From: Paenibacillus taichungensis
Lineage (GTDB): Bacteria > Bacillota > Bacilli > Paenibacillales > Paenibacillaceae
DNA: 64,000 nucleotides
Assembly: GCF_013359905.1 (NCBI RefSeq)
Contig: NZ_JABMCC010000118.1
Location: forward strand, 868,001-932,000
Direction of reading: 5' to 3'
The position numbers and the translations under genes are program-made. Under the pieces are notes generated by a model that worked only from the letters and a program-made list of their open reading frames with translations, searched no databases and was not told the DNA's origin. Positions 51,788 through 60,380 of this stretch are shown piece by piece (positions within the stretch are counted from its first letter, which is position 1; every line of letters starts with the position of its first letter).

Positions 51788-52984
51788 TTATTCTTTTATT
51801 TTGTTTTCTGCGATTCTCTCATTTTTCATTACACGTGTGCTTGTAATCCAGCCCTTTTCATTTCTTAGATTCATAAAAAACAAACTCCCATGCTGGGGAA
51901 GACGTATGAACGCCTTGCAGTTCGCCCTATCCAACGAAGCGGGAATAGACTCCCATCTTGCGGTTCTCCAATTATGATCATCCACGCACCAATAAAGATT
52001 GGCTTCTAGGACAGGAAGGCATGAATCATACCGAACGACAAACCAACCGTCCTCGTGCTTCTCCTCACATATTTCAATAAGCGCAGGTTTCACTTTAACG
52101 ATGCTGTCCGCAAAAGCGAAGACCTCCTCGCATGCCCATGCCTCCTTATAAGAATGCCCGAGACCCGGGTGAAGGCTTAGTCTGCTGTTGTTAGGATGGC
52201 ACTCCAGATGCTGTTCATAAGACTTATTAAATATGCTCAACGGAAAATGGGTATCATTACTACCGTTAAGCCATAACATCGGCAAGCGGCTTTCAGACAG
52301 ATAAGTGGATGGATCCCACAATAGACGAATACGTTCTGCCTCTGCCTCCGGCATCGATGCAAAGCTAAGCCCATAATAGGAACCCGGTTCATGCAGATAC
52401 CCACAGCCATAAACGGGCATGGCAAAAGAAAGCCTGGTGTCTAACCCCGCAACCAAACTTGTGATGATGCCTCCCCATGAAATTCCTGTTATACCTATAC
52501 ACTGCTTGTCTACACCCTGAAAAGAGCGGAGCAATGAATGAGCCAATATTACAGCGGCTACGGCATGATACATGAATTGATCTTCAACAGGCTGTTCGTA
52601 ATCTGCAAATACACCCTGTTTCTCGGGGCCACTCCATGAATGTGAAGGCCATTCCATCCGTTCGGTGTGCTCCTCATCCCCGAATGGAACATGCCCTTCC
52701 AGATCCACGGCTATCGCAGCATACCCTCGTGCCATCCATTCTTTCACCCAACTGCTAAAAGCTGTTCCCGCACCACCGTGAACCAGAATCACCGCGGGAA
52801 CTACCTCGTAAGGAGAGACCGGACGCGGAATGCCGTAGTAGGCAAATATGCGAGTAGCCCGACCTTTATATGACACACCCTCATAGAAGCAGGCATGTAC
52901 GCCGGTATGTTGATCTTCTGAAACCGGGTATAATCGAGGTACTTCAAACAATTGCTCCAGATTCCAAGGCGGCTTTCCAGAAAT
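51788..52984 (-). CDS. alpha/beta hydrolase in the siderophore cluster, possible ATT start
   Basis: About 398 residues. Alpha/beta hydrolase with oxyanion region VHGGAG, nucleophile elbow GISWGG, acid residue in NGSNDTHFP and His in PGLGHSYKE; closest in pattern to dienelactone hydrolase/acetyl-esterase families. The lineup with the family begins at WNLEQLFEVP, yet the first ATG/GTG/TTG is TTG 52951 inside that motif, with GGAG only 3 bases away. An in-frame ATT at 52984 has GAGGTG at 7 bases, so a rare ATT start is proposed. It has its own Fur box. A role in opening ferric siderophores is inferred from neighbours only. Confidence 0.7.
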   Translation of the reverse strand: MSGKPPWNLEQLFEVPRLYPVSEDQHTGVHACFYEGVSYKGRATRIFAYYGIPRPVSPYEVVPAVILVHGGAGTAFSSWVKEWMARGYAAIAVDLEGHVPFGDEEHTERMEWPSHSWSGPEKQGVFADYEQPVEDQFMYHAVAAVILAHSLLRSFQGVDKQCIGITGISWGGIITSLVAGLDTRLSFAMPVYGCGYLHEPGSYYGLSFASMPEAEAERIRLLWDPSTYLSESRLPMLWLNGSNDTHFPLSIFNKSYEQHLECHPNNSRLSLHPGLGHSYKEAWACEEVFAFADSIVKVKPALIEICEEKHEDGWFVVRYDSCLPVLEANLYWCVDDHNWRTARWESIPASLDRANCKAFIRLPQHGSLFFMNLRNEKGWITSTRVMKNERIAENKIKE

Positions 52985-53007
52985 GGAATATCACCTCTTC
53001 TTTACAC

Positions 53008-53022
53008 TGATAATGATTTTCT
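53008..53022 (-). promoter_or_regulatory. Fur box before the hydrolase-binding protein-reductase operon
   Basis: TGATAATGATTTTCT matches the 7-1-7 consensus TGATAATNATTATCA at 12 of 14 fixed positions, just upstream of the first ribosome binding site. Confidence 0.65.
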
Positions 53023-53095
53023 TTCTCAATACGTATCATATCATTCATTGCTTCCGCTAAACATGGATATTTAAACGGAGTGAACTGGACTTTAG

Positions 53096-54667
53096 TCAGC
53101 CAAATAACCGCATAAAATAGGACAGCGCCCGATCATGCGACCATGCTGAATACTCAAACAATTTTTCTGTCCCCACCTCGTACACATGTCCATGCCGAAC
53201 TGCTGTCAAACGATTCCACTGTGCGCTGGCCTGAAGCGCCTTCCATTCCCGGGCCGCCTGCTGTGTGGAATCTACCATGATAATCAGCATATCTGCGTCG
53301 TATTTTTCCAGAGCTTCTTTAGTCACCGCTTCAAAAACATTGATGTCATCGAGACGATGCGTAGCTGCCAATCTAAAATCATCATAAAGGACCGCGCCAG
53401 CATTGCGTTTGCCATATATCCGATATTCCGAATCCGTGATACGCCATATGTTGACGGTAGCTCCACCGATGTTACGTCTTACTTTGCGGTAGACAGCTTC
53501 CGCCTTGCCATCGTATTCAGACAGCCACGTCTCCGCCTCCGCCCGATGCTCCATGACTTCTGCAATCATTCGAAGCTGCTCGCGCCAGTCTGCGGATAAC
53601 CAAGGGATGGCAACTGTCGGCGCAATCTGTTCCAGCTCTTTTCGCGCCCGCTCGGCCAGAATGTCAGTGCAGAAAATAAGCTCCGGCTCCGACGCACGCA
53701 ATTGATCCACATTTTCTTGCCAGATCTGCCCTTCCCCCAGCTCATAAGAGTGTAGGCGGGTCATTCGGTTGTATAATTCATGATTTGGATAAAAGGCAGC
53801 AGCTTTCGGAAGCAGCCCAAGTGCCAGTAAACTGCCCGAGATTGGATCAGAGACACTTGCGATACTATATCTGCGGCTTTTGACAAACGCGTTAGGCGAA
53901 AGCCCCATCTTCTGTTTGAATCTGCGGCTAAAATAAAATTCATCTTCATAGCCCACTCGAACCGCGGTCTCTTTTACACCGTCGCCTGACAAAAGGAGCT
54001 CCTTGGCCCGTTTCATTCTGACCTCCACCAGATAGGCCGTTGGAGTCTTTCCTGTATATTGTTGAAATGCCCATGAAAAATACCCTGGACTCAGGCCTGC
54101 AAGCTTGGCCAATTCATCTCGTTTTAAATCATGATCCAGATGTTCATTCATATAATCAGCAACACGGGCAATCGCAGAAGCGGTAGACTCAACGCTTTCC
54201 GGCTTGGCCTCCGCTTCAACAAGTAAAGTCATCAGACCGTATAATGCTGCCTGTCTATTGAAGTGTTCCTCGTCACCAGCGACGTCCAGTTGAAGCAATC
54301 GATCACAAGAGAGCGCGAGTTGTTGCGGGTCTTTGCACCAAAACAAACCCTCCATGAAAGCATGGGTAGCGATCATCTGCTGTTCTCCGCCATATTCGTA
54401 TACTTCGAAACGGACCATACAGCCTTTTAACGCCTGCTCATCTGCCGCCAGCTTGAACCTCTGTCCAGGAGCCAGCAAATAGACTTCCCCTTCGTTCAAT
54501 CGGGATATGTGTTCGTTCGATACTAAAGTTCCTGAGCCACTTGTACAAAGAATAGCGAAGTGTTCCGCTGTCGCAGCATGAACCATTTCTCCATTCCAGG
54601 ACACTTCAAACGAATCGATACTGCTATATTTAAGCATCTTGCCTGCCTTTTTTTCATTGACCTTCAT
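53096..54667 (-). CDS. AraC-family regulator fused to a siderophore-binding domain (Btr-like)
   Basis: A 523-residue cytoplasmic protein. An AraC-type N-terminal cupin-like region (1-150), AraC HTH pair (about 160-262: LKRDELAKLAGLSPGYFSWAFQQYTG, YEDEFYFSRRFKQKMGLSP), and a C-terminal class III binding-protein domain (about 270-520). This fusion is that of Btr of Bacillus subtilis, which binds ferric bacillibactin directly and activates its uptake genes. Here it should activate the hydrolase/binding-protein/reductase operon downstream. A Fur box lies about 60 bases before its start. Confidence 0.9.
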   Translation of the reverse strand: MKVNEKKAGKMLKYSSIDSFEVSWNGEMVHAATAEHFAILCTSGSGTLVSNEHISRLNEGEVYLLAPGQRFKLAADEQALKGCMVRFEVYEYGGEQQMIATHAFMEGLFWCKDPQQLALSCDRLLQLDVAGDEEHFNRQAALYGLMTLLVEAEAKPESVESTASAIARVADYMNEHLDHDLKRDELAKLAGLSPGYFSWAFQQYTGKTPTAYLVEVRMKRAKELLLSGDGVKETAVRVGYEDEFYFSRRFKQKMGLSPNAFVKSRRYSIASVSDPISGSLLALGLLPKAAAFYPNHELYNRMTRLHSYELGEGQIWQENVDQLRASEPELIFCTDILAERARKELEQIAPTVAIPWLSADWREQLRMIAEVMEHRAEAETWLSEYDGKAEAVYRKVRRNIGGATVNIWRITDSEYRIYGKRNAGAVLYDDFRLAATHRLDDINVFEAVTKEALEKYDADMLIIMVDSTQQAAREWKALQASAQWNRLTAVRHGHVYEVGTEKLFEYSAWSHDRALSYFMRLFG

Positions 54668-54727
54668 GGTAACCCTACTTTCTCCCTCAACATGATGTCC
54701 ATTGATTGAATTGTTCGAATACCTTAA

Positions 54728-54742
54728 TGATAATGATTTTCA
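54728..54742 (-). promoter_or_regulatory. Fur box before the Btr-like gene
   Basis: TGATAATGATTTTCA matches TGATAATNATTATCA at all fixed positions but one. Confidence 0.75.
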
Positions 54743-54841
54743 ACCAAGATACAAACGAAAAATGTAAAAGACGAATAATAGCCTTACGCTCTCTATCTTG
54801 CTGATTGAAAGACGCTCTTTGGATTATGCAAATGCTCAAAA

Positions 54842-54880
54842 CAAAAAAAGCCGGTATCTGCTGTAACAACAGATACCGGC
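54842..54880 (-). terminator. terminator after ptsI
   Basis: Perfect 11-bp stem GCCGGTATCTG (54850-54860)/CAGATACCGGC (54870-54880); seven T follow on the minus strand. Confidence 0.88.
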
Positions 54881-54956
54881 AAAACGCTGCACGACTGCAG
54901 CTTTTTTATCGGAAAAAGAAACCCTTAAAATCGGGTGGAAACCCCGTAAAATTACA

Positions 54957-56669
54957 TTACGCTTGAATGCTTTGAACCAATTCAACGACTTGTTCAGCCG
55001 TTTGCATATCGAGTGCTTTGGCAGCAAGTTCTTGCATATCTGCACGGGACAGCTTGGTGATCTGACTGCGAGCTGGCAGAATAGATGTTGCGCTCATGCT
55101 GAACTCATCCAGTCCGAGACCGAGCAGCAATGGAATTGCTGTTTCGTCTCCGGCCATCTCACCACACATGCCAACCCATTTGCCTTCACGATGCGCTGCA
55201 TCGATAACCATTTTAACCAAACGCAAAATGGCTGGGTTGTAAGGTTGGTAAAGATATGCCACTCGTTCGTTCATACGGTCAGCAGCCATCGTGTATTGAA
55301 TCAGATCGTTCGTTCCGATACTGAAGAAATCCACTTCTTTGGCAAATTGATCCGCTAGAACTGCAGTCGAAGGAATTTCGACCATGATTCCGAGTTGAAT
55401 GCTGTCAGAAACAGCAATACCTTCAGCAACCAGCTTCTCTTTCTCTTCGAGCAAGACAGCTTTCGCTTCACGGAATTCACCAAGTGTTGCGATCATTGGG
55501 AACATGACACGCAGGTTACCATGTACGCTTGCACGCAACAATGCACGCAATTGAGTACGGAAAATGTCCAGACGGTCCAGACACAGACGAACTGCGCGGA
55601 AACCGAGGAATGGATTCATTTCTTTTGGCAGATCCAGGTATGGAAGCTCTTTGTCTCCACCGATGTCGAGTGTACGAACAACGACAGGTTTACCTTCCAT
55701 TTTTTCCAGTACCGCTTTGTAAGCATTATACTGAATGTCTTCGGAAGGAAGCTTGTCTCTGCCCATGTAAAGGAACTCGGTACGGTACAGGCCTACAGCC
55801 TCACCGCCGTTTTCCAGAACACCCGTTACATCATTCGGTGTACCAATGTTGGCTGCCAGTTCCACATGAACGTTGTCCACCGTTACCGTTGGCTCATCAC
55901 GCAGTTTTCTCCACTCCGCACGTTGTGCATCGTATTGCTCCTGTTTGGAACGATACTCAGCAATAACATCATCCGTTGGATTAACCAGCACATGACCGTC
56001 CAAGCCGTCAACGATAATCATGTCGCCTTGTTTCGCTTGAGCCAGAATGTCCTTGGTTCCAACGACAGCCGGGATTTCAAGCGAACGAGCCATGATCGCA
56101 GAGTGAGAAGTACGTCCACCAATATTGGTTGCGAAACCTTTAACATATTGACGGTTCAGTTGAGCCGTGTCGGATGGCGTAAGATCCTCCGCAAGCACGA
56201 TCACTTCTTCACTGATCTCAGCCGGACTCATGAATTCGATACCAAGCAAGTGATTTAGCACACGTTTGGTTACATCACGCATATCCGCAGCACGTTCCTG
56301 CAGGTAAGCACTCTTCATGTTTTCGAACATTTCGATAAATTGCGTTGCTGTTTCGTTCAATGCGAATTCCGCATTAATCTTATCATCTGCAATTTTCGCT
56401 TTAACCGGATCAATCAGTTCCGGGTCATTTAGAATGAGCAAATGCGAAGCAAAAATCTCAGCTTTTTTCTCGCCAAGCTCTTGTAAAGTACGCTCTTTGA
56501 TCGCCTCAAGCTCAGCCTGGGACTTGCCCAGAGCTGAGTCGAGTTTCGCGATCTCTGCGTCAACGTCGTTGATTTCGCGTTTTTCTACAGAGTAGTTGGG
56601 ATGCTCCAAGATAAACGCCTTGGCGATAGCAATACCCGCCGAAGCCGCGATCCCAGAGACATTAAGCAT
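54957..56669 (-). CDS. ptsI: PTS enzyme I
   Basis: A 570-residue phosphoenolpyruvate-protein phosphotransferase. The phosphorylated His is in GGRTSHSAIMARS (near 188), and the PEP-binding domain has GTNDLIQYTMAADR and the active Cys in GMCGEMAG (near 502). It takes phosphate from PEP and hands it to HPr. Its start overlaps the end of ptsH by eight bases. Confidence 0.98.
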   Translation of the reverse strand: MLNVSGIAASAGIAIAKAFILEHPNYSVEKREINDVDAEIAKLDSALGKSQAELEAIKERTLQELGEKKAEIFASHLLILNDPELIDPVKAKIADDKINAEFALNETATQFIEMFENMKSAYLQERAADMRDVTKRVLNHLLGIEFMSPAEISEEVIVLAEDLTPSDTAQLNRQYVKGFATNIGGRTSHSAIMARSLEIPAVVGTKDILAQAKQGDMIIVDGLDGHVLVNPTDDVIAEYRSKQEQYDAQRAEWRKLRDEPTVTVDNVHVELAANIGTPNDVTGVLENGGEAVGLYRTEFLYMGRDKLPSEDIQYNAYKAVLEKMEGKPVVVRTLDIGGDKELPYLDLPKEMNPFLGFRAVRLCLDRLDIFRTQLRALLRASVHGNLRVMFPMIATLGEFREAKAVLLEEKEKLVAEGIAVSDSIQLGIMVEIPSTAVLADQFAKEVDFFSIGTNDLIQYTMAADRMNERVAYLYQPYNPAILRLVKMVIDAAHREGKWVGMCGEMAGDETAIPLLLGLGLDEFSMSATSILPARSQITKLSRADMQELAAKALDMQTAEQVVELVQSIQA

Positions 56670-56937
56670 TAATTTCGCCCAGCCCTTCGTTAACCATAAC
56701 GTCTGTCAGAGCTTGAAGAGCTTCAGCTTCTCCTTCGCCTTCAACGATAATGCTGATGGTGTCGCCTTGTTCCAGACCCAGGGAAAGCACACCCAGGATG
56801 GATTTCAAAGTTACTTTTTTACCGTTAGCTTCTGCAAAGGATTCTGCACCTTTGAATTTGTTTGCTGTATTAACCAGGGCTGTCGCCGGACGTGCGTGGA
56901 TACCATCTTCGTCTGTAATTCTGAATGTTTGTTGCAT
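56662..56937 (-). CDS. ptsH: HPr phosphocarrier protein
   Basis: A 91-residue HPr. The catalytic His is in DGIHARPATAL and the regulatory Ser in TLKSILGVLSLG, the site of HPr kinase, so this HPr can act as CcpA corepressor. ATG 56937 (MQQTFRI) gives the standard N-terminus; the ATG at 56946 is too close to the ribosome binding site. It lies 78 bases after ptsG, in the same transcript by layout. Confidence 0.97.
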   Translation of the reverse strand: MQQTFRITDEDGIHARPATALVNTANKFKGAESFAEANGKKVTLKSILGVLSLGLEQGDTISIIVEGEGEAEALQALTDVMVNEGLGEINA

Positions 56938-57014
56938 TACAATCATCTCACTTTCAATAATTTAGTTTAGGCATTGCATATATTTACACTTGCTTGCCAT
57001 CGTCGTAACACTTC

Positions 57015-59072
57015 TTATTTTATCTCAATAATCGGCTGATCGCCAATTTTCAGTAACCCACTTTTCGTAAGCGTCACTGTCGAGCCTTCTGGCAGGTTGG
57101 TGAAAATGACCGGAGAGATAATTGACGGAGCGTTAGCTTTCACATACTCCAAATCCACTTCCATAATCGGCTGTCCTGCCGATACTAGGTCGCCTTCCTG
57201 CACAAGCACGTTAAAGCCCTGACCTTTCAGCTTCACCGTGTTGACACCTATATGAACAAGTACTTCCTTGCCTCCGTCAGACATAATGCCCACGGCATGT
57301 TTGCTTGGAAATACGTTAAACACCTTACCATATACAGGAGAAGTAATCTTGCCATCATGAGGTAGAACAGCAAATCCATCGCCTGTCATTTTCTCAGCAA
57401 AGACCGGATCAGGAACGTTTGTGATATCCATCAATTCGCCGTTAACTGGCATAACGATGTCTTCCGCAATAATACGTTCACCTTCTTCACCTTGCGCCTT
57501 TTCCTGTTCAGGAGCTGGCTTAGCCACAGCTGCTGGAGCTGGTGCCGGTGTCCGTCCTGCAATGATATCCTGCATTTGAGATTTAATCGTATCTGAACGT
57601 GTACCGAAGATGGCTTGTACATTATTACCCACTTCAAGTACGCCAGATGCACCCAATTGTTTCAAACGATCTTTATTTACACTGGATTTCTCATTTACTT
57701 CAATTCGCAAACGAGTAATGCAGGCATCCAGATGTTTGATATTTTCTTGTCCGCCGAAGGCAGCAAGAATATTGTGAGGCAGATCATCCGTTGAACCTGA
57801 GCCTGCACCACCCGAAGCTGTTTCAGGGGTTGCCTCTTCACGACCTGGTGTTTTGAGGTTGAATTTGCGAATGATCAATCGGAACCCGAAATAGTAGATC
57901 ACTGCAAGAATCAAACCTACGATGATAACATCCCACCAAGGCGTGCGGTTCGGGATAATCCCGAAGATCAGGAAGTCAATGAATCCACCGGAGAATGTCA
58001 TCCCGATTTTGACTCCAAGAATTTGCATCGTCATGAAAGACAAACCAGCAAAGATACAGTGTACTGCAAACAGGATTGGCGCTACAAACAGGAATGAGAA
58101 CTCAAGCGGTTCTGTAATCCCTGTGAGGAACGAAGTCAGCGCAGCTGAACCCATGATCCCTGCAACATACTTTTTGTGCTCCGGTCTTGCTTCATGGTAC
58201 ATCGCAAGCGCCGCAGCTGGCAAACCGAACATCATGAACGGGAATTTACCAACTTGGAACGTTCCCGCTGTGAGATTCACACCATCTCGCAGTTGATTGA
58301 AGAAGATTTGCTGGTCTCCACGAATGACATCTCCAGCTTTGTTCACATATTCACCGAACTCAAACCAGAATGGTGAATAGAAAATGTGATGCAGACCGAA
58401 CGGAATAAGTGACCGTTCTACTACTCCGAAAATGAATGCCGACAATGTCGGACTTGTATCTACCATGAAGTGAGATACAGCATTCAGCCCATTTTGAATC
58501 GGAGGCCAGATGATCACCAGAAGCAGCCCGATTAAGAGGGAAACGACTGAAGTGATAATTGGGACAAATCGTTTACCTGCAAAGAAACCGAGGTAAGACG
58601 GCAGTTCGATTTTGAAAAATCGATTGTAACATAGCGCGGCGGTAATACCAATGATAATACCTCCGAACACACCTGTACTCAATGTAGGGATACCCAAGAT
58701 GCTGGCATAGCCCGGTACTTCGCCGATCATGGCTGGCGTAACACCAACAGCCGTACCCAGAGTCACGTTCATGACCAAGTAACCGATGATGGCCGCAAGA
58801 CCTGCGACACCTTCGCCTCCGGCCAGCCCGACGGCTACACCGACAGCGAACAGCAATGCCAGATTATCAAATACGATCTGACCCGCATTCATCATAATCG
58901 TCGCGATTGAGCTTACCCATGGGGTATCTAGCGCTGTTGCATACTGCAGAAAATCTGGATTCACAAGCATGTTACCGATCCCTAGCAATAAACCTGCCGC
59001 TGGCAAGATTGCTACAGGTAACATAAGAGCTTTACCTACTCTTTGCAATACACCAAAAAGCTTTTTAAACAT
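57015..59072 (-). CDS. ptsG: glucose-specific PTS EIICBA transporter
   Basis: A 685-residue three-domain permease. EIIC (about 1-400, ten hydrophobic segments, start VGKALMLPVAILPAAGLLLGIGN), EIIB (about 430-505, phosphocysteine in HLDACITRLRIEV) and EIIA (about 535-680, His in VLVHIGVNTVKL). The B-A linker is Ala/Pro-rich (PAPAPAAVAKPAP). It imports and phosphorylates glucose. Expression is controlled by the RAT/terminator in its leader through GlcT. Confidence 0.97.
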   Translation of the reverse strand: MFKKLFGVLQRVGKALMLPVAILPAAGLLLGIGNMLVNPDFLQYATALDTPWVSSIATIMMNAGQIVFDNLALLFAVGVAVGLAGGEGVAGLAAIIGYLVMNVTLGTAVGVTPAMIGEVPGYASILGIPTLSTGVFGGIIIGITAALCYNRFFKIELPSYLGFFAGKRFVPIITSVVSLLIGLLLVIIWPPIQNGLNAVSHFMVDTSPTLSAFIFGVVERSLIPFGLHHIFYSPFWFEFGEYVNKAGDVIRGDQQIFFNQLRDGVNLTAGTFQVGKFPFMMFGLPAAALAMYHEARPEHKKYVAGIMGSAALTSFLTGITEPLEFSFLFVAPILFAVHCIFAGLSFMTMQILGVKIGMTFSGGFIDFLIFGIIPNRTPWWDVIIVGLILAVIYYFGFRLIIRKFNLKTPGREEATPETASGGAGSGSTDDLPHNILAAFGGQENIKHLDACITRLRIEVNEKSSVNKDRLKQLGASGVLEVGNNVQAIFGTRSDTIKSQMQDIIAGRTPAPAPAAVAKPAPEQEKAQGEEGERIIAEDIVMPVNGELMDITNVPDPVFAEKMTGDGFAVLPHDGKITSPVYGKVFNVFPSKHAVGIMSDGGKEVLVHIGVNTVKLKGQGFNVLVQEGDLVSAGQPIMEVDLEYVKANAPSIISPVIFTNLPEGSTVTLTKSGLLKIGDQPIIEIK

Positions 59073-59129
59073 TGCGTCGTATCCACCCTTTCTTTTAAAT
59101 TTTTATGTTGTGATGCAAGCAAGGGAAAA

Positions 59130-59250
59130 CAAAAAAGGCACGAGTTAACAAAGCAAATTGGTCCAACCTTCGGGTATAGCATACCCGGTATAAGGTAAGA
59201 ACAATCACGCTCTAGATAACTCATGCCTGATCGAATCAGTAACACGTCGT
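59130..59250 (-). promoter_or_regulatory. ptsG leader: RAT antiterminator and overlapping terminator
   Basis: On the minus strand the RAT-like segment GTGTTACTGATTCGATCAGG (59247-59228 region) is followed by the terminator arm AGGCATGAGTTA (59228-59217), which pairs with TAACTCGTGCCT (59147-59136) and then six T. The RAT overlaps the terminator's first arm, the classical BglG/GlcT arrangement. A third hairpin (CGGGTAT/ATACCCG, 59171-59187) fills the loop. Confidence 0.85.
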
Positions 59251-59360
59251 TTGTGTTTATTCAGTTGCTTGATTACGGAGACCATTGTAGCACCACTTCA
59301 AAAACGATGCAAGCCTTTACACGAAATTTCTCAAATTAGAGTTCCACTAGTGGAAATATT

Positions 59361-60215
59361 TCACTTACTCTCTTCTTCTTTCCTTTGATTCAAGCGCTGC
59401 AAATGAATGGTTAGATACCCTACTTCAGCAGGGTATACAGGAAGATTCAACCTTTTTTCCATCACCTTCGTTAGCTTCCATGCAAGCGAGTACATTTCAG
59501 GATATTCCAACTTCAACAAGGAATCCAATTTATGGATTTCTTCCACTTTGTCTCCCCGACGGACACGCTCCAAGGCAAATCGAAGATGAGTCAGTAACCG
59601 GGAATAATCCAGTGACTCGGTCTCAAAAGAATAATCCAGTTGGGTGGACACCAGGCTCACCAAATCGGTTATCAATTGCGAATGCTCGCGAACTTGGGAA
59701 ATATTTTGGTTGGTCATGGCACTGTAGATGTGAAGCGCAATAAAACCGATTTCATCCATTCCCAGATCTACACCCAGTTTTTCTTTAATCAAACGAACCG
59801 CATATTCACCCATGCGATATTCGTCAGGATAAATTTCACGGGTCTCATATAGAAACGGATTCTGGATAACAATCCCTTGTTCTTTCCGTTTTAATGCAAA
59901 AGAAATATGGTCGGTCAACGCGATATGAATATGTTCGTTTAAAGGAACATCCGTACGTTCTGCAATATACGTAATGACTTCGTTAATAATTTCGATCAAT
60001 GCTTCATCCACTTGTGGTAAAAGCTGCTTATACTGCTCCTGCTCCTGTTGGTTTCTCAAAATGAACATCTTCTCCACAGCCATCAGTGGAATAATATCAT
60101 TTGTTTTCCGATTGAAGCCGATGCCTTTACCAATCACGACAACTTCTCCATGTTCAGGATGCTGTGCAATAATTACATTATTATTTAGCGCTTTGGCTAC
60201 TTGCAGGCTACTCAA
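59361..60215 (-). CDS. glcT: GlcT transcription antiterminator
   Basis: A 284-residue BglG-family antiterminator. N-terminal CAT RNA-binding domain (about 1-55: VAKALNNNVIIAQ, EVVVIGKGIGFNRK), then PRD1 (about 60-170) and PRD2 (170-284) with conserved His residues (NEHIHIALTDHISFA, IGFIALHIYSA). When glucose is absent EII-Glc phosphorylates and inactivates it. The best start is TTG 60215, six bases after GAGGTG; an upstream frame to 60260 lacks a site. It precedes ptsG, its target, in the same direction. Confidence 0.95.
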   Translation of the reverse strand: MSSLQVAKALNNNVIIAQHPEHGEVVVIGKGIGFNRKTNDIIPLMAVEKMFILRNQQEQEQYKQLLPQVDEALIEIINEVITYIAERTDVPLNEHIHIALTDHISFALKRKEQGIVIQNPFLYETREIYPDEYRMGEYAVRLIKEKLGVDLGMDEIGFIALHIYSAMTNQNISQVREHSQLITDLVSLVSTQLDYSFETESLDYSRLLTHLRFALERVRRGDKVEEIHKLDSLLKLEYPEMYSLAWKLTKVMEKRLNLPVYPAEVGYLTIHLQRLNQRKEEESK

Positions 60216-60244
60216 TATTTGCACCTCTTTTTCACACCATCTTA

Positions 60245-60263
60245 GGTGTGATTCAGTCACACC
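60245..60263. promoter_or_regulatory. small hairpin/palindrome just upstream of glcT
   Basis: GGTGTGA-TTCAG-TCACACC is a perfect 7-bp inverted repeat about 30 bases before the TTG start. It could be an operator or an mRNA hairpin; no T run. Confidence 0.35.
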
Positions 60264-60278
60264 CTAGTAAGAAAGAAA

Positions 60279-60314
60279 AGACATCCGGAAGCGGGCAAAC
60301 CGCGCCGGACGTCT
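60279..60314 (-). terminator. terminator after the flotillin gene
   Basis: AGACATCCGG and GCGG pair with CCGC and CCGGACGTCT; TTTTCTTTC follows on the minus strand. Confidence 0.8.
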
Positions 60315-60380
60315 CGCTTAAAAAGTAACAAAAATTCGCCTTAAGGTCAATAGAGCATGACTGCTTTATAATTCGTTGTC

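Noticed and set aside
55395..56258. 287-codon open frame on the plus strand
   Set aside because: It lies wholly antisense to ptsI, has no ribosome binding site and a composition typical of a shadow frame.
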